From assembly GCF_030532915.1 (NCBI RefSeq), contig NZ_JAUNKD010000002.1:1-64000 (forward strand): DNA of 64,000 nt. Reading direction: 5' to 3'. This DNA is from Capnocytophaga sp. (GTDB lineage Bacteria; Bacteroidota; Bacteroidia; Flavobacteriales; Flavobacteriaceae). How positions within the stretch are numbered: the stretch's first letter is position 1; every line of letters begins with the position of its first letter. Position numbers and translations under genes: made by a program. The notes under the pieces are model-generated. The model ran no database searches. It was given only the letters and a program-made list of their open reading frames with translations, and had not been told where the DNA came from. This document shows positions 38,048-46,883 of the stretch, piece after piece.

Positions 38048-38341
38048 TTTCGCTCAATGTAATTAGTTTGTTTTACTAAATTTAACCAATAACATCAAGT
38101 GAATTCTGTTTATATTATAACTTTAAAATTATTTCATCTTGTGAAGTAAATTTAAAATCTAAAAATAAACTTATTTCATTTACTGCAATCAGCTTGATTT
38201 GTTAATTTAAATTTATTTCGTCAAGTGCAATGGGTTTATTTTATTATTTTAAAACAATTGCATCGTACGTAATTTGTTTAATTCGTAATTTTATAAAAAT
38301 ACACTTGCTGATTTTAGCTAAAATCATAAAATTACATTACA
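38048..38341. repeat. Seven 42-bp tandem units (two 21-bp halves)
   Basis: Units start at 38048, 38090, 38132, 38174, 38216, 38258 and 38300. The first half of each unit reads near TTTCRTCAAGTGCAAT; the second half is almost pure A/T (near TATTTTATTATTTTAAA). The register is kept without insertion over all seven, though the last unit is weak. A further partial match to the first half (ACTGCAATCGGTTGATTT) occurs out of register near 38362. Confidence 0.85.
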
Positions 38342-38497
38342 GAACTTAAAAAAGTACATACACTGCAATCGGTTGATTTTGGTTGTACTCTAAATTTTTT
38401 CCAAAGGTATAAAAAAAATATTGTTTTACGCAAGAAAAAATGAATATTTTTTTATTTGCATCTTATTTTTCTGTTTTTTTTTATAATCTCCACACTG

Positions 38498-38567
38498 GTA
38501 GGGGCGTATTGCATACGTCCGCTAAAGTATTTCATCGGTGTTTAGGGCGTATACAATACGCCCCTAC
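38498..38567. repeat. REP-like inverted repeat with GTAGGGGCGTATTG ends
   Basis: GTAGGGGCGTATTGCATACG (38498-38517) is largely mirrored by CGTATACAATACGCCCCTAC (38548-38567), giving a long imperfect hairpin with about 30 bases between the arms. Short palindromic elements of this look are dispersed in many bacterial genomes. It is not associated with a gene of its own. Confidence 0.75.
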
Positions 38568-38606
38568 GTTAATTACGTTGTATTGCTTCAAAATATTGAT
38601 AATTTT

Positions 38607-40763
38607 TTAAAGCTTTTCCAACAGATAATCCGTCATCTTTTGATAAAGTTGCAATCTTGTGTAACCACCGTAAATACCGTGGTCTTTATCCGGATATATC
38701 AGCCAGTCAAAACGTTTGTTTAGATGAACGAGTTGGTTAATCAGCACCATAGCGTTTTGAACGTGCACGTTGTCATCGGCTGTTCCGTGAATGAGTAAAT
38801 AGTTTCCTTTCAGTTTTTTAGCGTGTGTGATAGGCGAATTATTGTCATAGCCCGACGGGTTTTCTTGCGGGGTTTGCATAAAGCGTTCCGTGTAAATGGT
38901 GTCGTAAAATCGCCACGAAGTTACCGGAGCTACCGCGATGGCTGTTTTAAAAATGTCGCCGGCTTGAAAAATACAGTTGGAGGACATAAATCCGCCAAAG
39001 CTCCAACCCCAAATCCCGACGCGATTTGCATCAATATACGGATAAGAAGCCAACAATTTGGCTGTATCGATTTGGTCTTGTACTTCGTATTTTCCCAATT
39101 CCTTGTAAGTACATTTTTTGAAGTCGTTGCCTTTGTAACCCGTTCCGCGACCGTCCACACAAGCCACGATATAGCCTTGTTGCACCAAGTGCATATGCCA
39201 GAAATCATTACTGTTAAGCCACGCATTCTTAACTTCTTGTGAACCCGGTCCTGAATATTGATACATCAACAGCGGATATTGTTTCTTCGGGTCAAAATCA
39301 GTCGGTTTTATCAGGTAAGTGTTTAATTTTTCGCCATTTATACTGAGTTCCAGAAATTCTTTTTTAGGAATATCGTAAGCGGAAATACGTTTGATGTAAG
39401 CCGAATTATTTACAATGTCTTTTACTTCTTTTCCGCTGCTGCTTTCGTTCAGCGTATAGTGAGGCGGTTTGTTTACGCTCGAAAATTGATTAATATATAA
39501 AGTGTAATCCGGACTGAACGTAGCGTTATTGGTTCCCACATTAACGGAAAGCTGTTTTTTGTTCTTGCCGCTGAGCAAAATGCTGTAAACGCCCCGATTG
39601 ATTGAGCCGTTTTCGGTAGATTGATAGAAAATGCGTCCGCTTCGGGGGTCGTGTCCGTAAAATTGGGTTACTTCCCACTTGCCCTGCGTGATTTGTTTCT
39701 TTAATTTGCAGTTTTTATCATAATGATAGATGTGATTAAATCCGTCCTTTTCAGAAGTAAATAGAAAACTGTTGTCACTGAGGAACCTAAGATTATCGGA
39801 AACATCCACATAAGTGTTGCTTTTTTCATTTAAAACGGATTTAAACGAAAAATTTCGGGCATCGACCAAAATCAAGTTAAAATCATTTTGATGTCGGTTG
39901 AGGGTTTGCACACTAAGGAAGTTGGCATCGTTAGTCCATTGAAGGCGAGGAATATAGTATGCACCGATACCTATTTCACGCTGCTGATTTAAAGCCACGT
40001 CATACAAATGAAGGGAAACCTCGGCATTTTTTTCGCCCGCCTTAGGATATTTAAACACCTGCTGCTGCGGATACAATTCATTTGCGTAAATATCCATTGA
40101 AAATTCAGGGACGTCTTTTTCGTTGAACCGCAAGAAAGCGAGTTTTGTTCCGTCGGCATTCCAATCGAAGGCACGCACAAAACTAAATTCCTCTTCGTAA
40201 ACCCAATCGGTGATTCCGTTAATGATTTCATTGCGTTTTCCGTCAGAAGTAATCTGAATTTCATTGCCATCTTCCAGCGAATAAATATACAGATTGTTCT
40301 GATAACCAAATGCAATTCGTTTTCCGTCAGGCGAGAAGACGGGTTCTTGTATTTTTTTGTTGCTAACTTTTCGCAGCTGATTGGTTGTAATGTTATACAC
40401 GAAATAATCGGCTAAAAATGACCTTCTGTAAATCGATTCGCTTCGTGTGGCAATTAAAATTTGGTTTTCTGTTTTGTCAAACGTATAGCTGTGAATTTGC
40501 GCCACTTCGGGGAATTGATTTGCGTCAAAAAGTGTTTTAATTTTTTGCAAAGTAGCAAAATCATACACCCCGATTTGCTTCCCCGATGCCTCCACTACTG
40601 TATATCGGTTGGTGTTTTTCATCGCCGAGAGGTGTGTCATTCGCTCCGGATAAAAAGTTCCGCTCGCCCAGATGTCTTCCAAAGAAATCGGTTTGTTTTG
40701 TGCCTTTACGCCCGCCAAATAAACCGATAAAAAAAGTAAAATATAATAAACTTTGTTTCTCAT
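38607..40763 (-). CDS. S9 family peptidase (dipeptidyl-peptidase IV type)
   Basis: The product has 718 residues with a signal peptide (MRNKVYYILLFLSVYLAGVKAQ). The N-terminal beta-propeller (about 50-480) carries the EE motif region WVYEEEFSFVRAFDWNADG that binds the free amino terminus of substrates in DPP-IV. The alpha/beta-hydrolase domain has the nucleophile GIWGWSFGGFMSS (Ser near 587), Asp in HGTADDNVH and His in DKDHGIYGG. It removes dipeptides from N-termini, usually Xaa-Pro or related, in the periplasm or at the surface. Products would feed the POT transporters encoded nearby. Confidence 0.93.
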   Translation of the reverse strand: MRNKVYYILLFLSVYLAGVKAQNKPISLEDIWASGTFYPERMTHLSAMKNTNRYTVVEASGKQIGVYDFATLQKIKTLFDANQFPEVAQIHSYTFDKTENQILIATRSESIYRRSFLADYFVYNITTNQLRKVSNKKIQEPVFSPDGKRIAFGYQNNLYIYSLEDGNEIQITSDGKRNEIINGITDWVYEEEFSFVRAFDWNADGTKLAFLRFNEKDVPEFSMDIYANELYPQQQVFKYPKAGEKNAEVSLHLYDVALNQQREIGIGAYYIPRLQWTNDANFLSVQTLNRHQNDFNLILVDARNFSFKSVLNEKSNTYVDVSDNLRFLSDNSFLFTSEKDGFNHIYHYDKNCKLKKQITQGKWEVTQFYGHDPRSGRIFYQSTENGSINRGVYSILLSGKNKKQLSVNVGTNNATFSPDYTLYINQFSSVNKPPHYTLNESSSGKEVKDIVNNSAYIKRISAYDIPKKEFLELSINGEKLNTYLIKPTDFDPKKQYPLLMYQYSGPGSQEVKNAWLNSNDFWHMHLVQQGYIVACVDGRGTGYKGNDFKKCTYKELGKYEVQDQIDTAKLLASYPYIDANRVGIWGWSFGGFMSSNCIFQAGDIFKTAIAVAPVTSWRFYDTIYTERFMQTPQENPSGYDNNSPITHAKKLKGNYLLIHGTADDNVHVQNAMVLINQLVHLNKRFDWLIYPDKDHGIYGGYTRLQLYQKMTDYLLEKL

Positions 40764-40991
40764 TTTAGTTTACATTAACAATTTCAGTGGTCAATAATAC
40801 TAATTTTTTTAATTCCGTTCTAATTTTTTTCGTTATAAATATAACATAATTCATACTTATCACTGAAATACAATCGTTTATAAATTGTTAAAGAAAGTAA
40901 AAAAATATTTTGATTTTTTTAGCATTTCGCTTTTATAAAAAACGTATCTTTGTGGCTTCGGAAAACGTCAAATCAAAATAATAATCATTAT

Positions 40992-41741
40992 ATGAGAAAA
41001 AAAATTGTTGCAGGAAATTGGAAAATGAACAATGACCTGAAAAAATCAACGGAATTAATTTCCGATTTGTTGAAAAAATTACCACAAACGCAAGCCGAAG
41101 TGATGGTTGCTCCCACTTTTGTGAATCTTATCCCCGCAGTGGAAGCCGCCAAAGGAAGCGCCGTTGAAGTGATTGCTCAAAATATGCACTTTGCTGAAAA
41201 TGGGGCTTATACGGGCGAAATTTCGGCTGAAATGTTGCAATCAATCGGCGTGAAAACCGTTATTTTGGGGCATTCCGAGCGTCGTGCTTATTTCAACGAA
41301 ACGGATGAATCGCTTGCCAAAAAAGCGGATACGGCCTTGAAACACAATATCCGAATGGTGTTCTGTATCGGAGAAGAATTGGCAGACAGAAAAGCCAACA
41401 ATCACTTCAAAGTAGTTGAAAATCAGATTAAAAATGGATTGTTCCATTTGCCTGCCGATGCGTGGAAAAACATCGTTTTGGCCTACGAACCCGTTTGGGC
41501 AATCGGAACGGGCGAAACGGCTTCTCCCGAGCAGGCACAAGAAATGCACGCTTTTATCCGCAAAACGCTTGCTGATAAATACGGAAATGACGTAGCTAAC
41601 AGTGTATCAATTCTTTACGGAGGAAGCGTAAAACCCGATAACGCCAAAGAAATCTTCGCAAAAGCCGATGTTGATGGCGGACTTATCGGAGGAGCATCAC
41701 TCAAAGCAGACGATTTTATCGCAATTATTAACGGAATTTAA
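40992..41741 (+). CDS. tpiA: Triosephosphate isomerase
   Basis: This 249-residue glycolytic enzyme interconverts DHAP and glyceraldehyde-3-phosphate. The start is the ATG giving MRKKIVAGNWKMN; the longer frame adds 14 codons without homology. Motifs seen are GNWKMN (Lys), ILGHSERR (catalytic His), the catalytic Glu in AYEPVWAIGTG, and YGGSVKPDN. A perfect -7 box TATCTTTG lies at 40945-40952. The last 17 bases of the gene, including its stop, are repeated 97 bp downstream. Confidence 0.97.
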   Translation: MRKKIVAGNWKMNNDLKKSTELISDLLKKLPQTQAEVMVAPTFVNLIPAVEAAKGSAVEVIAQNMHFAENGAYTGEISAEMLQSIGVKTVILGHSERRAYFNETDESLAKKADTALKHNIRMVFCIGEELADRKANNHFKVVENQIKNGLFHLPADAWKNIVLAYEPVWAIGTGETASPEQAQEMHAFIRKTLADKYGNDVANSVSILYGGSVKPDNAKEIFAKADVDGGLIGGASLKADDFIAIINGI

Positions 41742-41908
41742 TATTTTAGGGAATAGGGAATAGTGATTAGGCAATAGTTTATCCTGTTGCCTATTTCTTA
41801 ATTTTGTGCTAAAAATTACAGTTATTAACGGAATTTAATTGTTTTAGGGAATAGTGATTAGGCAATAGTTTATTGTTGCCTACTGCCTATTGCCTATTGC
41901 CTAACTTT
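41725..41908. repeat. 97-bp-offset duplication with TAGGCAATAG/TTGCCTA inverted motifs
   Basis: TTATTAACGGAATTTAA (end of tpiA) recurs at 41822, and the following TTTTAGGGAATAG...ATTAGGCAATAGTTTA also recurs, both offset 97 bp. Between and after them TAGGCAATAG and its complement CTATTGCCTA occur repeatedly (for example 41766-41777 and 41881-41904), so several hairpins can form. The second copy abuts the hemE start. Confidence 0.85.
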
Positions 41909-42931
41909 ATGTTAAAAAACGATTTATTTTTAAGAGCCTTAAATGGCGAGGTGGTTGAGCGTCCGCCGGTGTGGATGATGCGTCAGGCGGGGCGTTATTT
42001 GCCCGAATTCAGAGCTTTACGCGACAAATACGACTTTTTTACGCGCTGCCGAGTGCCTGAACTGGCAGCGGAAATTACTGTGCAACCCATTGATATTGTG
42101 GGGACTGATGCGGCTATTTTATTTTCGGACATATTGGTAGTTCCGCAGGCGATGAACATCGAAGTGGAAATGAAATCGGGTGTGGGGCCGTGGCTTCCCA
42201 ATCCGATTCGTTCTACCAAAGATGTTGAAAATGTGATAGTTCCTGACATTCACGAAACGCTGGGCTACGTAATGGACGGCATCAAACTTACCAAAGAAAT
42301 GCTTGCCAATCGCGTTCCGCTTATCGGGTTTGCAGGTTCGCCGTGGACGATTTTCTGTTATGCGGTGGAAGGCAAAGGTTCGCGTGACTTCAACATTGCC
42401 AAGGAGTTATGCTTTACCGACCCGCAAACCGCACACCGATTGTTGCAAAAAATCACGGACACGACCATTTTATATCTGAAAGAAAAAGTAAAAGTAGGCG
42501 TTAATGCCGTTCAGATTTTCGACAGCTGGGGCGGTGTGCTTTCACCTGTTGATTATCAGGAGTTTTCGTGGAAATACATCAACCAAATTGTGGAAGCCTT
42601 GGCTCCGCTTACCAAGGTGATTGTCTTCGGGAAAGGCTGCTGGTTCGCACTGCCCGAAATGGCGAAATCCAAAGCCTCAGCGTTGGGTGTGGATTGGACT
42701 TGCACGCCGCAAATAGCCCGCGAACTCACGGGAGGAAAAATCACGCTACAAGGAAATTTCGACCCTTCGCGATTGCTTTCCCCACCCTCGGAAATCAAAA
42801 AAATGGTACACGAAATGATTGACAATTTCGGCAAAGACCGATACGTGGTGAATTTAGGTCACGGAATTTTGCCCAATATTCCTGTTGAAAATGCGAAAGC
42901 CTTTGTGGAGGCGGTGAAATCGTATCGATGA
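41909..42931 (+). CDS. hemE: Uroporphyrinogen decarboxylase
   Basis: The product has 340 residues from the ATG giving [11 protein letters not shown]; an upstream ATG in the same frame lies in repeat DNA and would add [12 protein letters not shown], which has no family support. The signature [18 protein letters not shown] and [16 protein letters not shown] are present, and the C-terminus FVEAVKSYR is complete. The enzyme decarboxylates the four acetate side chains of uroporphyrinogen III in haem synthesis. The stop overlaps the start of the rRNA methyltransferase gene (ATGATGA), indicating translational coupling. Confidence 0.95.
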   Translation: MLKNDLFLRALNGEVVERPPVWMMRQAGRYLPEFRALRDKYDFFTRCRVPELAAEITVQPIDIVGTDAAILFSDILVVPQAMNIEVEMKSGVGPWLPNPIRSTKDVENVIVPDIHETLGYVMDGIKLTKEMLANRVPLIGFAGSPWTIFCYAVEGKGSRDFNIAKELCFTDPQTAHRLLQKITDTTILYLKEKVKVGVNAVQIFDSWGGVLSPVDYQEFSWKYINQIVEALAPLTKVIVFGKGCWFALPEMAKSKASALGVDWTCTPQIARELTGGKITLQGNFDPSRLLSPPSEIKKMVHEMIDNFGKDRYVVNLGHGILPNIPVENAKAFVEAVKSYR

Positions 42932-43731
42932 TGAAGGCAATTACCAGTGTGCAAAATCCGCTTGTTAAGCGATTGATGTTGTTGCGTGAAAAATCTCGAA
43001 ACCGCAAAAAAGAGGGCGTTTTTCTCATTGAAGGCATACGTGAAGTCGGGCTTGCCATTCAAGGAAATTATACTTTGGAAATGCTTCTTTTTCAGGAAGA
43101 TATTTTTTCGGAAGAAAAGACAAACGACTTACTTTCAGCTTACAAACAAAACGTGGAAACAGTGCGAATTTCAAAAGAAGTTTACGAAAAACTTTCTTAT
43201 CGCTCTTCCACCGAGGGGGTTATTGCCCTTGCCCAATCAAAATCGCACTTACTTGAAAATGTGAGTTTTAAATCAGAAAATCCATTGGTTTTAGTTGCCG
43301 AAGCTCCCGAAAAACCGGGCAATATCGGGGCTTTGTTACGTACGGCTGATGCGGCAGGCGTTGATGCAGTTTTGATTGCCAATCCTAAAACGGATTTGTA
43401 CAACCCAAATATTATCCGTTCAAGCGTGGGTTGCGTTTTTACCAATTCGGTGGGAATGGGAACGACTTCCGAAATAATTTCTTTTCTGAAAGAAAAAAAC
43501 ATAAAAATATACTGCGCGGCACTTTCCGCTTCAAAACCCTACACGGAAGCGACTTTTAAAGAGGCTTCGGCGATTGTGGTAGGTACGGAAGATGAGGGAC
43601 TTACGCAAGAATGGCTACAACATTCACATCAAAATATCATTATCCCGATGGAAGGCGTTATTGACTCGATGAACGTATCGGTTGCTGCCGCCGTTCTGAT
43701 TTTTGAAGCGAAACGCCAACGAAAGGAATGA
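42928..43731 (+). CDS. TrmH/SpoU-family RNA 2'-O-methyltransferase
   Basis: The product has 267 residues. An N-terminal RNA-binding domain (about 1-100, [32 protein letters not shown]) precedes the SPOUT methyltransferase domain with [21 protein letters not shown], the middle motif [11 protein letters not shown] and the final [24 protein letters not shown]. It methylates a ribose of 23S rRNA or a tRNA; the exact target is not certain. Two ATG codons in tandem at the start make the N-terminus ambiguous by one residue. It overlaps hemE by 4 bp. Confidence 0.9.
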   Translation: MMKAITSVQNPLVKRLMLLREKSRNRKKEGVFLIEGIREVGLAIQGNYTLEMLLFQEDIFSEEKTNDLLSAYKQNVETVRISKEVYEKLSYRSSTEGVIALAQSKSHLLENVSFKSENPLVLVAEAPEKPGNIGALLRTADAAGVDAVLIANPKTDLYNPNIIRSSVGCVFTNSVGMGTTSEIISFLKEKNIKIYCAALSASKPYTEATFKEASAIVVGTEDEGLTQEWLQHSHQNIIIPMEGVIDSMNVSVAAAVLIFEAKRQRKE

Positions 43732-43871
43732 TGTTTTTGTTTAGAGTTTAATTTATTATAGATGAAGTGAGTATAGATCATAAGGCTGAGCAAAATATTC
43801 TTTTTTGATATGTCATACTTTTTACATCGCTTTCTTTTTAGTTTTATTGTTTCAATAGGAAATAGATTTTT

Positions 43872-44429
43872 ATGAAGAAGGTATTTTTATGGTGTTTTGT
43901 GTTATTTTCATTGACTATCAAGGCACAAAAAGGGTTTTATGAAAGCATAGAAGTGGGTTTTGGTTCTAATTTTAGTAAAAACACCAATGTTATGACCGCC
44001 CTTGACCTGGATTTTATTGGGGGATATGAATTTTCTGAAAAATTCAGAATAGGAGCGGTATTGCCGGTTTCGTATATGGTTTTTAACGATGATCTCAATA
44101 TAAAACATAAAGGAGTTTCTGTTGGTTTGGGCTTCAACGCAAACGTATTGCTGTACTCAAACGAGGCTCTTTCGCTTCGGGCTGATGTAATTTTGAGTGT
44201 ATGTGATTTGAGTCCCTCAGCAAAATCCGACCCCGATTGGGTATTTTTTAGAGGGAAAGCAGGGCTTCAATGTTATTTTAATTCATTAGCTAACGGTAAG
44301 GTTCAACCTTTTATTAGTTTGGGAATGAGCTATTATTTTGATTCCCACGAATTGCCTGACAATAAATTCAAAGATTATCAATACATAATTCCGTTGATTG
44401 GAATTGGTATTAAGTCAAAATTCTTCTAA
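43872..44429 (+). CDS. Small outer-membrane beta-barrel-like protein
   Basis: The product has 185 residues with a signal peptide (MKKVFLWCFVLFSLTIKAQ). The mature chain shows alternating hydrophobic residues and glycine/aromatic pairs (IEVGFGSNF, FIGGYEFSEKFRIGAVLPVSYMVF, KGVSVGLGFNANVLLYS, QPFISLGMSYYF) and ends in Phe-Phe, typical of eight-stranded porin-like barrels. No specific function can be given. It stands alone downstream of the methyltransferase gene by about 140 bp. Confidence 0.75.
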   Translation: MKKVFLWCFVLFSLTIKAQKGFYESIEVGFGSNFSKNTNVMTALDLDFIGGYEFSEKFRIGAVLPVSYMVFNDDLNIKHKGVSVGLGFNANVLLYSNEALSLRADVILSVCDLSPSAKSDPDWVFFRGKAGLQCYFNSLANGKVQPFISLGMSYYFDSHELPDNKFKDYQYIIPLIGIGIKSKFF

Positions 44430-44435
44430 ATTAAA

Positions 44436-44546
44436 AAATAAGCTATCTGAAAAGTTTTTTTTGTGTTTTATCAAAATTATCTACTGAAAAGTTGTTTTTG
44501 TTTCGCTTAAAATAAGCCTGTTCGGATAGTTTAATTCTATTTTTTT
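44436..44546. repeat. Three degenerate 37-bp units
   Basis: AAATAAGC recurs at 44436 and 44510 (74 bp apart) and CTGAAAAGTT recurs at 44447 and 44484 (37 bp apart), giving three units of 37 bp with decreasing similarity. They follow the beta-barrel gene directly. Confidence 0.6.
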
Positions 44547-44606
44547 ACAAACTCAATCTTACCTTCTTATTATGAAAAATACATTTGGAACACGTATTTA
44601 TAAACT

Positions 44607-44630
44607 AAAAACTGCCATCAAAGCAGTTTT
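44607..44630 (-). terminator. Terminator of the pseudouridine synthase gene
   Basis: The stem AAAACTGC / GCAGTTTT with a T-run in each direction lies 6 bp past the minus-strand stop. Confidence 0.85.
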
Positions 44631-44635
44631 TTCTG

Positions 44636-45691
44636 TTATTTTATGTTTTTCAAATTGATGATTTCTTGTTGCGTAAGTCGTCGCCAATGCCCACGTGGCA
44701 AGTCTTTTTTAGTGAGTCCGGCAAAAACAACACGGTCTAACTTTTCTACATTGTAGCCCAAATGCTCAAAAATGCGACGCACAATGCGGTTTCGTCCGCT
44801 GTGAATTTTTATCCCGATTTCATTTTTAGGCTTGTCGTTCACGTAGCTGATTTCATCAACCTGAATGAAGCCGTCTTCCAATTCAATGCCTTCTTCAATT
44901 TTTAAAAAATCTCTGTATTCCAACTTTTTATCAAGAGCTACGTGATAAATTTTCCGTACGCCGTGAGTAGGGTGAGTGAGTTTTTTGGCAAGCTCGCCAT
45001 CGTTTGTAAACAACAATAATCCGGTTGTGGGGCGGTCTAAACGTCCGACGGGCAAAATGCGGGCATTCGTGGCGTTGGCAACCAAATCCATCACGGTTTT
45101 TCGTCCTTTTTCGTCGCTGGTGGTGGTGATAAATCCTTTTGGTTTGTTAAGTAAAATGTATTCTTTCTTTTCGGAAGAAAGCACTTTTCCATCGAATTTC
45201 ACAACATCGCCGGGTTTTACGCGATACCCCAAAGTGGTCATCACCTCGCCGTTTACTTCCACATTTCCGGCAGCAATATAGATATCAGCATTCCGACGCG
45301 AGCAAATTCCGGCATCGGCAATATATTTATTAAGACGAATTTCAGTAGCTTCCACTTTCGGAGTTTCGTCCGTATTGTAGAAATTCTTTTTAACAAACGG
45401 TTTTTTATAGTTATTACTTTTTGAGAAATTAGAATTGTATGTTTTTTTCTTTCCGGAATTCTCTTTGAAATTAGGGTTGTACGGCTTTTTGTAGGTGTTT
45501 GTTTCCGTTTTTTCGGAAGAAAAACGATTATCGGTATTTTTTCTAAAACCGCTCGTTTTCGGCTTGTTATACGAATTTTCAGAAGGGGCGTATTCCTTTT
45601 TTTTGTAATTACCGGTTGAATACGCTTTTTTCTTGTAGGTGTTGCGTTGCGAATTTGAATTTTCGCGGTCAGAATATTTTCTGTTTTCCAT
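44636..45691 (-). CDS. RsuA/RluB-family pseudouridine synthase with disordered N-terminal extension
   Basis: The product has 351 residues. Residues 1 to about 110 are low-complexity, rich in Asn, Lys, Tyr and Ser with repeats such as YKKPYNPNF and KKTYNSNFSKSNNYKKPF. An S4 RNA-binding domain follows (about 117-175, IRLNKYIADAGICSRRNAD), then the catalytic domain with GRLDRPTTGLLLFTNDG (the Asp in GRLD is the catalytic residue) and the RluB-like segment GIKIHSGRNRIVRRIFEHLGY. It isomerises a uridine in 23S (or 16S) rRNA. The basic extension resembles RNA-binding disordered tails found on homologues in Flavobacteriia. Confidence 0.9.
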   Translation of the reverse strand: MENRKYSDRENSNSQRNTYKKKAYSTGNYKKKEYAPSENSYNKPKTSGFRKNTDNRFSSEKTETNTYKKPYNPNFKENSGKKKTYNSNFSKSNNYKKPFVKKNFYNTDETPKVEATEIRLNKYIADAGICSRRNADIYIAAGNVEVNGEVMTTLGYRVKPGDVVKFDGKVLSSEKKEYILLNKPKGFITTTSDEKGRKTVMDLVANATNARILPVGRLDRPTTGLLLFTNDGELAKKLTHPTHGVRKIYHVALDKKLEYRDFLKIEEGIELEDGFIQVDEISYVNDKPKNEIGIKIHSGRNRIVRRIFEHLGYNVEKLDRVVFAGLTKKDLPRGHWRRLTQQEIINLKNIK

Positions 45692-45827
45692 AAATTTCTC
45701 TATTTGTTATTCTTATGCTTAAAAGCGCGTCCGTCATCTTACGAAGGTCGCAGTTGTAATCTTTCTAGTGGGCAAAGATACTATATTGAAACGACAAAAA
45801 CGGCTTTTTACAGAAAAAATAGAAAAA

Positions 45828-45861
45828 GAAATTGCCGATTTTATACAAAACCGACAATTTC
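45828..45861 (-). terminator. Terminator of the XRE-membrane regulator gene
   Basis: On the minus strand a 15-bp stem (arms 45847-45861 and 45828-45842, all paired with two G-T pairs) is followed by TTTTTC. It lies about 30 bp after the gene's stop. Confidence 0.88.
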
Positions 45862-45891
45862 AGTAAAATGAAACAAAATTTTCATCGTTTT

Positions 45892-46782
45892 TTATCTTAC
45901 ATAAGAAACTGATAACGATTGCCTTGCGTGTTTTTTCTGATACGACACAAATTTTATTATAACTCGTATCATAACATAAGACATCGAAATAATCCAATAG
46001 ATAGCCATTGCAATAAGTTCTACGGAAAATTTATTCATTAACAGCACCATAACAGGAATAAGAAGAAAAGGCACGATGTTATCAAAATTCAACTTTATGG
46101 GTTTTTCATCAAGTAATTTTTCAGCTCGTAAACCTTCAAGAATGTATTTTAAATCTTCCATTTTAAACACAATACACCTTTCTTTAATATGATTTCCTTC
46201 TCGGTAAGCGATTAAAAAATTGGCGTATCCCACTCCTGTTTTTTCCATTTTTGTCTCCACAATGTGCTGACGGTCAATGTAAGGAATTCCCCACGAAAAC
46301 GGAATCAAAAACTGAATCATTATTATCCATAATATGGTAAAAACCAACAGCAAAGCAGCAACGGTTTTCGCTTCCAAAAAGTAAAGCACAATGGTTAATA
46401 TTACCGATGAAAGTATGAAAATCATAAAAAATCCGAATGCCTCCATCAAATTCGCCACCGATGTTTTATAATTTTGTAATACATCTTTTTCTTTAATCGA
46501 TTTACTGATTATCAATTTATTATCAAATATATGTACAAATTCCCGAACACCTTTGAGCGTCCGCAAAGGTCGGCTATGCTGTTGTTTTTTGAGTTGCTCG
46601 TATGTCGTTCCTAAAATGCCCAAAATCCGTTTCAGCGTTTCTGCCGAAGGTGTGCGTTCAGCATTTTCTACCCGTTGCACCGTTCGTAATGACACGCCCG
46701 ATTGCGTAGCCAATTCTTCCTGTGAAAGGCATTTGATTTTTCTCAATTCTTTAATCTGTTGGGATAAAATTTCGATGTCCAT
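45892..46782 (-). CDS. XRE-type regulator fused to a membrane domain
   Basis: The product has 296 residues. Residues 5-60 form a Cro/C1-type helix-turn-helix (QQIKELRKIKCLSQEELA, GVSLRTVQRVENAERTPS). A linker leads to four membrane spans (about 112-132, 138-160, 230-248 and 252-275). Membrane-tethered XRE proteins are common in Bacteroidota; the signal they sense is unknown. It is transcribed toward the pseudouridine synthase but has its own terminator, and it lies next to the metalloprotease gene, 100 bp downstream of that gene's stop. Confidence 0.82.
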   Translation of the reverse strand: MDIEILSQQIKELRKIKCLSQEELATQSGVSLRTVQRVENAERTPSAETLKRILGILGTTYEQLKKQQHSRPLRTLKGVREFVHIFDNKLIISKSIKEKDVLQNYKTSVANLMEAFGFFMIFILSSVILTIVLYFLEAKTVAALLLVFTILWIIMIQFLIPFSWGIPYIDRQHIVETKMEKTGVGYANFLIAYREGNHIKERCIVFKMEDLKYILEGLRAEKLLDEKPIKLNFDNIVPFLLIPVMVLLMNKFSVELIAMAIYWIISMSYVMIRVIIKFVSYQKKHARQSLSVSYVR

Positions 46783-46883
46783 ACTTTTTTTCTACAAAAA
46801 TACGATACCAGCAACTTTTTTCACAGAATTGCGTTACGTCAATTTTATGACATTTTACTTTAAAAATGCCATAAAACTGAAAA

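Larger units (their letters stand above)
37977..38606. other. Long gene-free region with two repeat elements
   Basis: The 630-bp spacer lies between the DUF6261-like gene and the S9 peptidase gene. It holds the 42-bp repeat array (38048-38341) and the GTAGGGGCGTATTG inverted-repeat element (38498-38567). The remainder is A+T-rich with no reading frame that I can support. Confidence 0.75.

Noticed and set aside
38048-38341. CRISPR-like array with 42-bp period
   Set aside because: The A/T-rich halves between boxes resemble one another and are too degenerate to be spacers; no cas genes are present.
41873-41908. Upstream start of hemE
   Set aside because: The extra 12 codons lie in TTGCCTA repeat DNA; the family N-terminus begins at the ATG at 41909.
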